This document shows positions 1 through 7,544 of a DNA stretch of 64,000 nt, piece after piece. The DNA lies in the NCBI GenBank assembly GCA_050486225.1, contig JBJHCV010000002.1, positions 1 to 64,000 on the forward strand. The letters are read 5' to 3'. The notes under the pieces are model-generated. The model was given only the letters and a program-made list of their open reading frames with translations, made no database searches and had not been told where the DNA came from. Positions within the stretch are counted from its first letter, which is position 1; each line of letters opens with the position of its first letter. A program made the translations under genes and the position numbers. The stretch comes from JBBDIX01 sp050486225. Lineage in GTDB: Bacteria; Actinomycetota; Nitriliruptoria; Nitriliruptorales; Nitriliruptoraceae.

Positions 1-2
1 TC

Positions 3-1724
3 GTGGAGATCTCCACCGACAAGGTCGACACGGAGGTCCCCTCCCCGGTCGCCGGCACGGTCACCGACATCCGGTTCGCCGTCGACGACACCGTCGAGGT
101 CGGACAGGTCATCGCCGTGATCGGCGAGGGCAGCGCAAGCGAGGACCCCGACGACGACGGCGGCTCCACCCCCAGCGCCGCGACGTCGGCCCCGTCCACC
201 GCCGACGAGCAGGAGGCCGCGGACACCGCATCAGCGCCCGTTGGTTCGACGCCCGCCCCCGAGCCGACGCAGCCCACCCCGACGCCGGGCACCGGACGTG
301 TCGAGAGAGGCGCCGGACACGACGCTGACGTCATCGTGCTCGGAGGCGGCACCGGCGGGTACTCGACGGCCCTGCGTGCCGCTCAGCTCGGTCTGGACGT
401 CGTCCTCGTGGAGAAGGCCAGGGTCGGCGGTACCTGCCTGCACTGGGGATGCATCCCCACGAAGGCCATCCTTCAGTCCGCCGAAGTCGCCGAGCACGCG
501 CAGGAGGCGGCGGAGTTCGGAGTGACGCTCGACTACCAGGGTGTCGAGGCCGCTGCCGTCAACGCCCACAAGGACGCCGTCGTCGAGCGCATGTGGAAGG
601 GCCTGCAGGGCGCCCTGAAGGGTCGCGGGGTGGACACCCTCATCGGTGAGGGTCGGCTCACCGCACCGGACACGGTCGAGGTGACCCTGGAGGACGGCGG
701 CTCGCGCACGGTGCGCGCCCCGTCCGTCGTGGTCGCCACAGGCTCGGTGCCCCGGGAACTGCCCTTCGCGCCCTTCGACGGCAAGCGCATCATCAGTTCC
801 GACCATGCCCTGTCGCTCGAGAAGTTGCCCAAGAAGGCGATCATCCTCGGTTCCGGTGCCGTCGGCATGGAGTTCGCGACGGCCTGGCATGCGTTCGGCG
901 TCGAGGTCGTCGTGGTCGAACTCCTCGACCGTCTGCTGCCGCTCGAGGACGAGGACAGCTCGAAGGAGATCGCGCGGGCCTACAAGCGGCGCGGCATCAC
1001 GGCGATGACCGGCGCGAAGCTCACCGACGTCTCCGCCACCCAGCGCTCCGTGACCTGCACGGTGGACACGGGCAAGGGGACCGAGGAGATCCGCGCGGAC
1101 GTCCTGCTCGTCGCGGTCGGTCGACGACCGGTCACCGAGGGTGCGGGGCTCGAGGCCGCCGGGGTCACGGTCAACGACCACGGGTTCGTCGAGGTCGACG
1201 GATACTGCCGAACGAGCGTGCCGGGCATCTGGGCCGTCGGTGACGTCATCCAGACGCTCGGCCTCGCACACGCCTCCTTCGCCGAGGGAATGCTCGTGGC
1301 CGACCAACTCGGTGGCATCGCGGTCGCGCCCATCGACTACGCGGGTGTCCCCCGCGTCACCTACTCCCACCCGGAGGTCGCCTCCGTCGGCTACACGGAG
1401 CAGCAGGCGATCGACGCCGGTCACGACGTGGTCGTCGAGCGCTATCCGCTCCAGGCCCTCGGGCGTGCCGCGATCGCGAAGGCCTCCGGCATGGTCAAGC
1501 TCGTCGCACAGAAGGACGAGGACGCCGAGGGCGGAGCAGGCCGGATCCTCGGCGTGCACATCGTCGGCCCACGCGCGACCGACATGATCGCAGAGGGCCA
1601 GCTCATCTACGGTTGGGAGGCGCTCGCGAGCGACGTCGCGCCGCTCATCCACGCGCATCCGTCGTTCAGCGAGGCGATCGGCGAGGCACACCTCGCGCTT
1701 GCCGGGCGTGCGCTGCACGGTTAG
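3..1724 (+). CDS. lpdA: Dihydrolipoyl dehydrogenase (E3) with N-terminal lipoyl domain, 5' partial
   Basis: E3 of a 2-oxoacid dehydrogenase complex: it reoxidises dihydrolipoyl groups with FAD and NAD+. The frame is open at the window edge, so the true start lies upstream. The first visible residues are the second half of a lipoyl domain, with the lipoylated Lys in the STDKVDT motif, followed by an Ala/Pro/Thr-rich linker to about residue 100. The flavoprotein begins at VIVLGGGTGGYSTA, carries the redox disulfide CLHWGC, a second Rossmann motif (ILGSGAVGMEFA), and the C-terminal HAHPSFSE active-site motif. A lipoyl domain on E3 is a known but minority architecture. The gene is followed 64 nt later by the E2 gene, with which it shares a base-identical segment. 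Confidence is high for E3; which complex it serves (pyruvate, 2-oxoglutarate or branched-chain) cannot be told here. Confidence 0.93.
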   Translation: MEISTDKVDTEVPSPVAGTVTDIRFAVDDTVEVGQVIAVIGEGSASEDPDDDGGSTPSAATSAPSTADEQEAADTASAPVGSTPAPEPTQPTPTPGTGRVERGAGHDADVIVLGGGTGGYSTALRAAQLGLDVVLVEKARVGGTCLHWGCIPTKAILQSAEVAEHAQEAAEFGVTLDYQGVEAAAVNAHKDAVVERMWKGLQGALKGRGVDTLIGEGRLTAPDTVEVTLEDGGSRTVRAPSVVVATGSVPRELPFAPFDGKRIISSDHALSLEKLPKKAIILGSGAVGMEFATAWHAFGVEVVVVELLDRLLPLEDEDSSKEIARAYKRRGITAMTGAKLTDVSATQRSVTCTVDTGKGTEEIRADVLLVAVGRRPVTEGAGLEAAGVTVNDHGFVEVDGYCRTSVPGIWAVGDVIQTLGLAHASFAEGMLVADQLGGIAVAPIDYAGVPRVTYSHPEVASVGYTEQQAIDAGHDVVVERYPLQALGRAAIAKASGMVKLVAQKDEDAEGGAGRILGVHIVGPRATDMIAEGQLIYGWEALASDVAPLIHAHPSFSEAIGEAHLALAGRALHG

Positions 1725-1788
1725 ACCACAGTGAATGCCGGCGCGAGCTGGCTCGACCAGACGTTCCGACCAGCAGGAGTGATGAGAA

Positions 1789-3156
1789 GTGGCCGACGTT
1801 CAACTGCCCCAGCTCGGCGAGTCCGTCGCAGAGGGTGTGATCACGCAGTGGCTCGTCGAGGTCGGTGACGAGGTCGCCGTCGACCAGCCGATCGTGGAGA
1901 TCTCCACCGACAAGGTCGACACGGAGGTCCCCTCCCCGGTCGCCGGCACGGTCACCGACATCCGGTTCGCCGTCGACGACACCGTCGAGGTCGGACAGGT
2001 CATCGCCGTGATCGGCGAAGCCGGAACGTCGAACGACGGCGATGCCGGGGCCGACGCCTCGGAGGAGGAAGCGCCTGCACCCGCGCCCTCCGCGCCCGCC
2101 GACGACGAACCGCGTGAACGTCCACGCGCGGCACAGGCCGACCCGGAACCAACCTCCTCGGCACCGGGCGGTGGACGCCGCGTCCAGGCGTCCCCCCTCG
2201 TGCGCCGCCTCCTGCGTGAGGCCGGCATCGAGCCAGCCGACGTGTCGGGTACCGGTCCTGCAGGACGCGTGACCCGGGCCGACGCCGAGCAGGCCATCGC
2301 CACGAAGGACCAGGCCCCGTCCGCCGCGCCCGCGACCGCAGCCGCACCCGCCGCTGCGTACCCCGCTCCGGCGCCGACCGCACCTTCGACGCGAGAGCGC
2401 CCCGCAGCGTCACCGTTCCAGGTCGACTTCGGCGGCGAGACCTCCGTCACCCAGGACCTCTCGCGCATCCGCCGGATCATCGCCCGGTCGATGATGGAGT
2501 CCCTCCAGACCACGGCCCAGCTGACGGCGGCCGTGGAGGCGGACGTCACCGCCATCATGAACCTGCGCAGCGCCGTCAAGGACTCCTTCCGTGCGCGCGA
2601 GGGTGCATCCCTGACCCCGCTCGCGATCATCGCCCGTGCCGTGTGCATGACGCTTCCGAGGCACCCTGCACTGAACTCCTCGATCGACCAGGAGGCGGGC
2701 ACCGCGACGTTCCACCGAAACGTCAATCTCGGCTTCGCCGTCGACACGGAGCGCGGCCTGCTCGTCCCCAACGTGAAGAACGCGCAGGACCTGACCGTTC
2801 CCGGCATGGCCCGTGCCATCGGTGACATCGCGTCGAAGGCCCGTTCGCAGAAGCTGGGGCCGGACGAGATCAGCGGCGGCACGTTCACGATCACGAACAC
2901 CGGTTCCATGGGCACCCTGTTCGACACCCCGGTCCTCAACCCACCGGAGGTCGCGATCCTGGCCACGCCGGCGATCGAGAAGCGCCCGGTGGTCATCTCC
3001 GATGGCCTGTCGGACTCCATCGCGATCCGCTGGATGACCTACCTGTGCCTCACCTACGACCACCGCATGGTCGACGGTGCGGACGCAGCTCGGTTCCTGC
3101 AGGACCTCAAGTTCGTGCTCGAGACCCACGACTTCGCCGCCGAGCTCGGCGGGTGA
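1789..3156 (+). CDS. sucB: Dihydrolipoamide acyltransferase (E2)
   Basis: E2 core of a 2-oxoacid dehydrogenase complex, transferring acyl groups from lipoyl-lysine to CoA. It has a GTG start with AGGAGT 10 nt upstream. Domains: one lipoyl domain (residues 1-77, lipoyl Lys42), an Ala/Pro/Glu linker, a peripheral subunit-binding domain (about 133-168, VQASPLVRRLLREAGIEP), a second Ala/Pro linker, and the acyltransferase domain (about 215-455) with catalytic His425 in the DHRMVDG motif. At 455 aa it is a short single-lipoyl E2. The stop overlaps the lipB start (GTGA), so E2 and lipoate-attachment genes are translationally linked. Actinobacterial homologues are usually labelled sucB/dlaT; succinyl versus acetyl specificity is not resolved by sequence alone. 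Confidence 0.93.
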   Translation: MADVQLPQLGESVAEGVITQWLVEVGDEVAVDQPIVEISTDKVDTEVPSPVAGTVTDIRFAVDDTVEVGQVIAVIGEAGTSNDGDAGADASEEEAPAPAPSAPADDEPRERPRAAQADPEPTSSAPGGGRRVQASPLVRRLLREAGIEPADVSGTGPAGRVTRADAEQAIATKDQAPSAAPATAAAPAAAYPAPAPTAPSTRERPAASPFQVDFGGETSVTQDLSRIRRIIARSMMESLQTTAQLTAAVEADVTAIMNLRSAVKDSFRAREGASLTPLAIIARAVCMTLPRHPALNSSIDQEAGTATFHRNVNLGFAVDTERGLLVPNVKNAQDLTVPGMARAIGDIASKARSQKLGPDEISGGTFTITNTGSMGTLFDTPVLNPPEVAILATPAIEKRPVVISDGLSDSIAIRWMTYLCLTYDHRMVDGADAARFLQDLKFVLETHDFAAELGG

Positions 3157-3935
3157 CCGACCCCGCTCCGGTGCCGTCCCCCGCACGTCTGCGGGCGGAC
3201 GTCGCCGAGCCGGTGCACGTCGTTCGCGCGGGGCTCGTCGCCTACCGGGACGCGTGGGACCTGCAGCGGGACCTCGTGGACGCGCGGCGCGAAGGCGCGA
3301 TCGAGGACCATCTCCTGCTGCTCGAACACCCCGCGGTCTACACGCTGGGCCGTCGGACCGATCGCGCGAACGTTCGCTGGGACGCGGACGCACGTGCGGC
3401 GCACGGCATCGACCTCGTCGAGGTCGACCGGGGGGGTGACGTCACCTACCACGGCCCCGGCCAGCTGGTCGGCTACGCCATCGTGCGGCTCGCGTCGTTG
3501 CGTTCGGTCGTCGGCCACGTCCGCGCGCTCGAGGAGGTCCTCGTCCGGGCACTTCAGACCTTCGGAGTGACCAGCCACCGGGTGGAGGGACTCACCGGCG
3601 TGTGGGTCGGTGACGAGAAGATCGCCGCGATCGGCGTCCGCGTCGCGTCGCGCGGCATCACTTCGCACGGGTTCGCACTCAACGTCGATCCCGACCTCGG
3701 CGACTTCGCCGGGATCGTCCCGTGCGGCATCGCGGATCGGGGAGTGTGCTCGATGCGTGGGCTCGGGATCAGTGCCTCCCTCGACGAGGTCTCCGACGCG
3801 GTCGCACGGGCGTTCGGAGAGGTCTTCGGCGCTACGCTCGTGGCCGAACCCGCCGAGCGCCTGCACCGACGTCTGGCGCGCCACCAGCAGCGAGCCCCAG
3901 CCCCCACGCAATCCCGTAGAGAGGCCACGGTTTGA
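3153..3935 (+). CDS. lipB: Octanoyl-[ACP]:protein N-octanoyltransferase
   Basis: Transfers octanoyl from acyl carrier protein to lipoyl-domain lysines, the first step of lipoate biosynthesis. The GTG at 3153 overlaps the E2 stop as GTGA. The encoded protein is 260 aa, a normal LipB length. Visible family motifs: EHPAVYTLGRRTD, then GGDVTYHGPGQ with His100, catalytic Lys156 (GDEKIAAIGV) and catalytic Cys191 in FAGIVPCGI, which together form the LipB Cys/Lys dyad. An upstream in-frame extension to 3045 would sit inside the E2 gene and is rejected. The gene is sandwiched between the E2 gene whose product it modifies and lipA, which completes the cofactor. Confidence 0.96.
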   Translation: MTDPAPVPSPARLRADVAEPVHVVRAGLVAYRDAWDLQRDLVDARREGAIEDHLLLLEHPAVYTLGRRTDRANVRWDADARAAHGIDLVEVDRGGDVTYHGPGQLVGYAIVRLASLRSVVGHVRALEEVLVRALQTFGVTSHRVEGLTGVWVGDEKIAAIGVRVASRGITSHGFALNVDPDLGDFAGIVPCGIADRGVCSMRGLGISASLDEVSDAVARAFGEVFGATLVAEPAERLHRRLARHQQRAPAPTQSRREATV

Positions 3936-4951
3936 CCTCGCAGCAGCCTGTCGTGCCTCCCGGTGCGCGCACCCTGTCGATGCTTCCGAAGGAACGTGTC
4001 CAGCGAGCCGGGGTCGTGCGTCGAACGGTCGACACCAGCCTGGCGGGCGGGCGCAAGCCCGAGTGGCTGAAGACCCGCGCCAGTTTCGGGGAGAACTTCC
4101 GGGACCTCACCGGACTCATGCGCGACCTGGAACTCAACACGGTGTGCCAGCAGGCCGCGTGCCCCAACATCTACGAGTGCTGGGAGATGCGCGAGGCGAC
4201 CTTCCTGATCGGGGGCGACGACTGCACCCGCAGGTGCGGGTTCTGCCAGATCAAGACCGGCCGTCCCGCGGGGTACGACACCGACGAACCGCGACGGGTC
4301 GCCGAGGCGGTCGAACACCTGGGACTGCGGTTCTCCGTGATCACCATGGTCGCGCGCGACGACCTGGACGATGGTGGCGCCTGGCTCGTCGCCGAGACCA
4401 TTCGCCAGATCCGCGCGCGCACCCCGGACGTCGGCGTCGAGGTCCTCCCGAGCGACTTCGGCTACGGGCACGACCCGGCCGCGGGCGCCGCCGCGCTCGA
4501 CGTCGTCGTGGAGGCACGCCCCGACGTCTTCGCGTTCAACCTGGAGACCACCCGTCGCCTGTTTCCCGTCGTACGTCCGTCGTTCGACTACGACCGTGGC
4601 CTGGAGTTCCTCGCCCTCGCGCGCGAGCGCTTCCCAGAGACCACGGCCGTCAAGTCCAACGTCATCGCCGGCATGGGTGAGACCGACGACGAGATCCGCG
4701 AGTGTCTCCGCGACCTGAGGGCGGCAGGCGTCGAACTCGTCACGATCGGCCAGTACCTGCAGCCGTCGGCGCAGCACCTCCACCTCGACCGATATGTGAC
4801 ACCGGACCAGTTCGCCGCGTTCCGCGAGTACGGGCTCGAACTCGGGTTCGCCCACGTCGAGTCCGGCCCGATGGTCCGGTCGAGCTACCACGCAGGTCAG
4901 CAGGCGCAGGACGCCGACGCATGGGAGCCTGCCGCACACCAGCCACGCTGA
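3932..4951 (+). CDS. lipA: Lipoyl synthase (radical SAM)
   Basis: Inserts two sulfurs into octanoyl groups on lipoyl domains. The TTG start overlaps the lipB stop (TTGA); a GAGAGG-like ribosome site precedes it. An ATG at 3981 is an alternative start but would break the coupling. The auxiliary Fe-S cluster motif is Cys72, Cys77 and Cys83 (CQQAACPNIYEC) and the radical-SAM cluster is Cys98, Cys102 and Cys105 (CTRRCGFC). The conserved C-terminal RSSYHA motif, whose Ser ligates the auxiliary cluster, is present. The length of 339 aa is typical. It is the last gene of the lpdA-sucB-lipB-lipA run and ends convergently with the hydrolase gene. Confidence 0.97.
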   Translation: MTSQQPVVPPGARTLSMLPKERVQRAGVVRRTVDTSLAGGRKPEWLKTRASFGENFRDLTGLMRDLELNTVCQQAACPNIYECWEMREATFLIGGDDCTRRCGFCQIKTGRPAGYDTDEPRRVAEAVEHLGLRFSVITMVARDDLDDGGAWLVAETIRQIRARTPDVGVEVLPSDFGYGHDPAAGAAALDVVVEARPDVFAFNLETTRRLFPVVRPSFDYDRGLEFLALARERFPETTAVKSNVIAGMGETDDEIRECLRDLRAAGVELVTIGQYLQPSAQHLHLDRYVTPDQFAAFREYGLELGFAHVESGPMVRSSYHAGQQAQDADAWEPAAHQPR

Positions 4952-4985
4952 CCCGACCTGCCGGGGGCATCCGACCAGGCGCACA

Positions 4986-5002
4986 CCGGCGTCACGCGCC
5001 GG
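4986..5002. terminator. Short hairpin between convergent lipA and hydrolase genes
   Basis: Six-bp arms CCGGCG/CGCCGG with a 5-nt loop, overlapping the hydrolase stop codon and lying about 35 nt past lipA. No T-run follows. It is a weak candidate for a shared terminator. Confidence 0.3.
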
Positions 5003-6086
5003 CCTCGAGCACGGCGTGGGAAAACCGCCAGGCCGTCCGGGCATCACCCACCGTGGCTCTCCACCCCGCCGAGCCGTCGGGGTCCACGTGCCCGAAACCC
5101 TCGAGCACGAGCAGTTCGGCGTGTGGCATCTGACGACCCAGCCGCAGCAGTTCCGCGAACGGGATCACCGGGTCCCGGCGCGCGTGCATCGCGACGACGG
5201 GCACCTGCAGGTCGTCACCGATCCGCGCCGGCGACATCTCGTGCAGCTGCGCGACCAGCCCCGACGGCAACCGATCCGTTGCGTCAGACGCCGCCGACCA
5301 CGTCGTGGCCTGCAGCAGGTCGACCGCTGCCCGCAGGTCGTCGGGCAACAGGGCCACGTCCAGGTCCCCGGCGACCGCAGCCTCGACCTGTGCGCGCGCC
5401 CCGGAACCGAGCAGGCCGAGCACCTGTGCGCGCACGATGTCGGCGGCTCGGGCGTCGGGCTCCCACGTGAGCACCTGTTCACCCACGCGTGACTCGCCGA
5501 CGATCACCGCGCGTGCGACCTCCACGAGGTCCACGTGCGCCCCGAACGTCGCCACCAGCGTCACGGGTACCGACGTCCCGTGTGTCCGGGCATCGACCTC
5601 GAGGTCCGACGCCGCGAGCAGGGCCAGCGACCCCCCGAAGGAGATTCCGACGAGTGCGACGCGTGACCCGTCTTCGGTCAACGCGCGGACGATGTCCACC
5701 AGACGGTCGACGTCCTCACGCACCAGCTGTTCGCGGTACACGTCGAGCTCGGGGATGACCACCGTGCGTCCACGGCGGGCGAGGGCGTGCGCGACCTCGA
5801 CGGTGCGGGGGTCGGCGCGCCCGTGTGGTGTCGCCCCCGGCACGAGGACGACCACCGGTGCGTGCTCGTCGGACGCGTGGCGGTCGACCACCACCTGTCC
5901 GACCGTGGTGGTGTCGACACGCACGTCCGACGCGAACCAGTCCACGGTCACGACGTCGAGCGCCTCGAGCGCCACCGCGGCCGCCGTGAGGCGCATCCGT
6001 GACTCCGGACGCTGCCAGACAGTGATCGCGACGGCCACGGCGACGAGCAACGCGGCCACCGTGACCGTCGTGGCGACGCGCCTCAC
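4992..6086 (-). CDS. Membrane-anchored alpha/beta hydrolase
   Basis: A serine hydrolase of the alpha/beta fold with unknown substrate. The chosen GTG at 6086 gives 364 aa and begins 4 nt past the mscS stop. A longer reading to 6167 would run into the mscS coding region and adds only a basic low-complexity stretch. One hydrophobic segment near residues 5-22 is a signal anchor, so the catalytic domain is probably extracytoplasmic. The nucleophile elbow GISFGG lies near residue 148, a candidate acid is in MHARRDPVIPF, and the catalytic His is in GFGHVDP near the C-terminus. It probably forms an operon with mscS. Family membership is clear; the reaction (esterase, lipase-like or other) is not. 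Confidence 0.8.
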   Translation of the reverse strand: MRRVATTVTVAALLVAVAVAITVWQRPESRMRLTAAAVALEALDVVTVDWFASDVRVDTTTVGQVVVDRHASDEHAPVVVLVPGATPHGRADPRTVEVAHALARRGRTVVIPELDVYREQLVREDVDRLVDIVRALTEDGSRVALVGISFGGSLALLAASDLEVDARTHGTSVPVTLVATFGAHVDLVEVARAVIVGESRVGEQVLTWEPDARAADIVRAQVLGLLGSGARAQVEAAVAGDLDVALLPDDLRAAVDLLQATTWSAASDATDRLPSGLVAQLHEMSPARIGDDLQVPVVAMHARRDPVIPFAELLRLGRQMPHAELLVLEGFGHVDPDGSAGWRATVGDARTAWRFSHAVLEAGA

Positions 6087-6090
6087 GACC

Positions 6091-7236
6091 TCATCCCGGC
6101 GTCGGCGGCTGTTCCGCCGGGTCGACGCTCGGGGACTCCTCCGTGCCGCTGGACAGGGCGACCGCACGGTTCACGGCGTCGTCGTCCGGGACCGGAGCGT
6201 CGAAGACGTCGGTCGCTGCCCCGCCCACGGCAACCGGCGCCTCGGTGCGCAGCCACACGGTCCGTTGCGGGTACGGGATCTCCACGTCGGCCGCGTCGAA
6301 CGCGATCTTGATGCGTCGCCGCAGTTCGCGGGCGACCGCCCACTGGCGACCTGGCGTGGTCTTCACCACCAGACGCACGTCGACGCTGTTGTCGCCGAGC
6401 GCCTGCACGCCCCAGATCTCGGGCGTGTCGAGGACGTCTTCGGAGAACGGCTCCTCCTGCGCCATCTGTGTCGCGACACCGAGGATGATCTCGCTGGCCC
6501 GGTCGATGTCTGCGCCGTATGCGATGCCCACGTCGAGCAGCGCACGTGCCCACTCCTGACTCATGTTGCCGATCCGTCGGATCTCTCCGTTCGGGATGTG
6601 CCAGAGCGTGCCCGTGACGTCACGGACCTTCGTGGTGCGCAACGTGATCCCCTCGACCACGCCGGAGGCATCGCCGGCATCGATGATGTCACCGACCCCG
6701 TACTGGTCCTCGAGCAGCATCGCCACCCCGGAGATGAAGTCGCGCACGAGGTTCTGGGCACCGAACCCGAGGGCGACACCGATCACTCCGGCACCGGCCA
6801 CGAGCGGTCCGAGGTTGAGCCCGAACGTTCCGAGGATCATGAACAGCGCAAGGATCCACACGACGAACCCCGCGACGCTCGTCGCGAGCGCACCCAGGGA
6901 CTGCGCCCGCTGGGCTCGCCTCAGCGAGTACGCCCGTGGCGACTCCTCGAACAGTCCCACCCGCTCACGCAACCGCCGTGTCGGGTCGGTGTGCGGCTCC
7001 TGCGCGCGCGCAACGGCCCGACGGATCGCGCGCCGGATCAGCACCAGTGCCAACCAGGCGACCACCACCACGGTCAGGATCCGAAGCGTCGGTTCGACGA
7101 GACGGTCCGACGCCCACAACAGCAACGTCGAGTCCGTCTGCTCGGCCAGCCACTCGGTCAGGGGACGCTGGGCGTCCCCGATGAGGTCCTGTGCGGTGAT
7201 GTTCGTCTCGGCGACGACGGGGGCCACGGGCGACAT
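6091..7236 (-). CDS. mscS: Small-conductance mechanosensitive channel (MscS family)
   Basis: A tension-gated channel that releases solutes on osmotic downshock, in the cytoplasmic membrane. The 381-aa protein has hydrophobic segments around residues 49-69 and 116-139. The pore-lining third helix starts near residue 147 and contains the Gly/Ala-rich stretch GAGVIGVALGFGAQNLVRDF characteristic of MscS TM3. A beta domain (QYGVGDIIDAGDASGVVEGI) and an alpha/beta C-terminal domain follow. The ATG start is at 7236. The gene is divergent from glnA1 and shares its roughly 300-bp upstream region. It is followed 4 nt later by the hydrolase gene, suggesting co-transcription. Confidence 0.92.
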   Translation of the reverse strand: MSPVAPVVAETNITAQDLIGDAQRPLTEWLAEQTDSTLLLWASDRLVEPTLRILTVVVVAWLALVLIRRAIRRAVARAQEPHTDPTRRLRERVGLFEESPRAYSLRRAQRAQSLGALATSVAGFVVWILALFMILGTFGLNLGPLVAGAGVIGVALGFGAQNLVRDFISGVAMLLEDQYGVGDIIDAGDASGVVEGITLRTTKVRDVTGTLWHIPNGEIRRIGNMSQEWARALLDVGIAYGADIDRASEIILGVATQMAQEEPFSEDVLDTPEIWGVQALGDNSVDVRLVVKTTPGRQWAVARELRRRIKIAFDAADVEIPYPQRTVWLRTEAPVAVGGAATDVFDAPVPDDDAVNRAVALSSGTEESPSVDPAEQPPTPG

Positions 7237-7544
7237 CCTCGGGTCGGTTGGCGCCCAAGGCTATGCCGACCGTCGAGCACGTCGAGTCGAATCGGGCCAC
7301 GACATCGACCCCGGCGACCGGGGCGACATGCGTAACATGCTCGTAACAGTGGGGACACGGCGCGCTCACAGCGACTGCCTACGGTCACGTACCGAACCAT
7401 CCGGTCTGAGCGCGTGAGGCTCAGGACGACCGGGCGAGGCGTCCCGCCGAGCCCAACCGCGGACCATCGTGCCGCGGGCATGACCGGGACGCGTCGGACG
7501 TGGCGCCTCGCCCACCCACGACGTCAACGACAAGGAGCGCGAAG
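7237..7544. other. Divergent intergenic region mscS/glnA1
   Basis: About 308 nt between the mscS ATG and the glnA1 TTG. I see no plausible gene in it. It holds the 11-bp-spaced CGTAACA repeats (7331-7348), a weaker GTCAC/GAACC pair at 7384-7398 and the glnA1 ribosome site at 7532-7537. Confidence 0.7.
7331..7348. promoter_or_regulatory. Candidate GlnR-type operator upstream of glnA1
   Basis: Two identical CGTAACA heptamers begin 11 bp apart (7331 and 7342), i.e. GTAAC-N6-GTAAC. This geometry resembles the GlnR box of actinobacteria (GTnAC-N6-GaAAC), an OmpR-type direct repeat with one-helical-turn spacing. The site is about 200 bp before the glnA1 start and about 95 bp before mscS. A looser GTCAC...GAACC pair (10-bp offset) follows at 7384-7398. 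That GlnR binds here is inferred from the pattern and from the gene it precedes. Confidence 0.45.
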
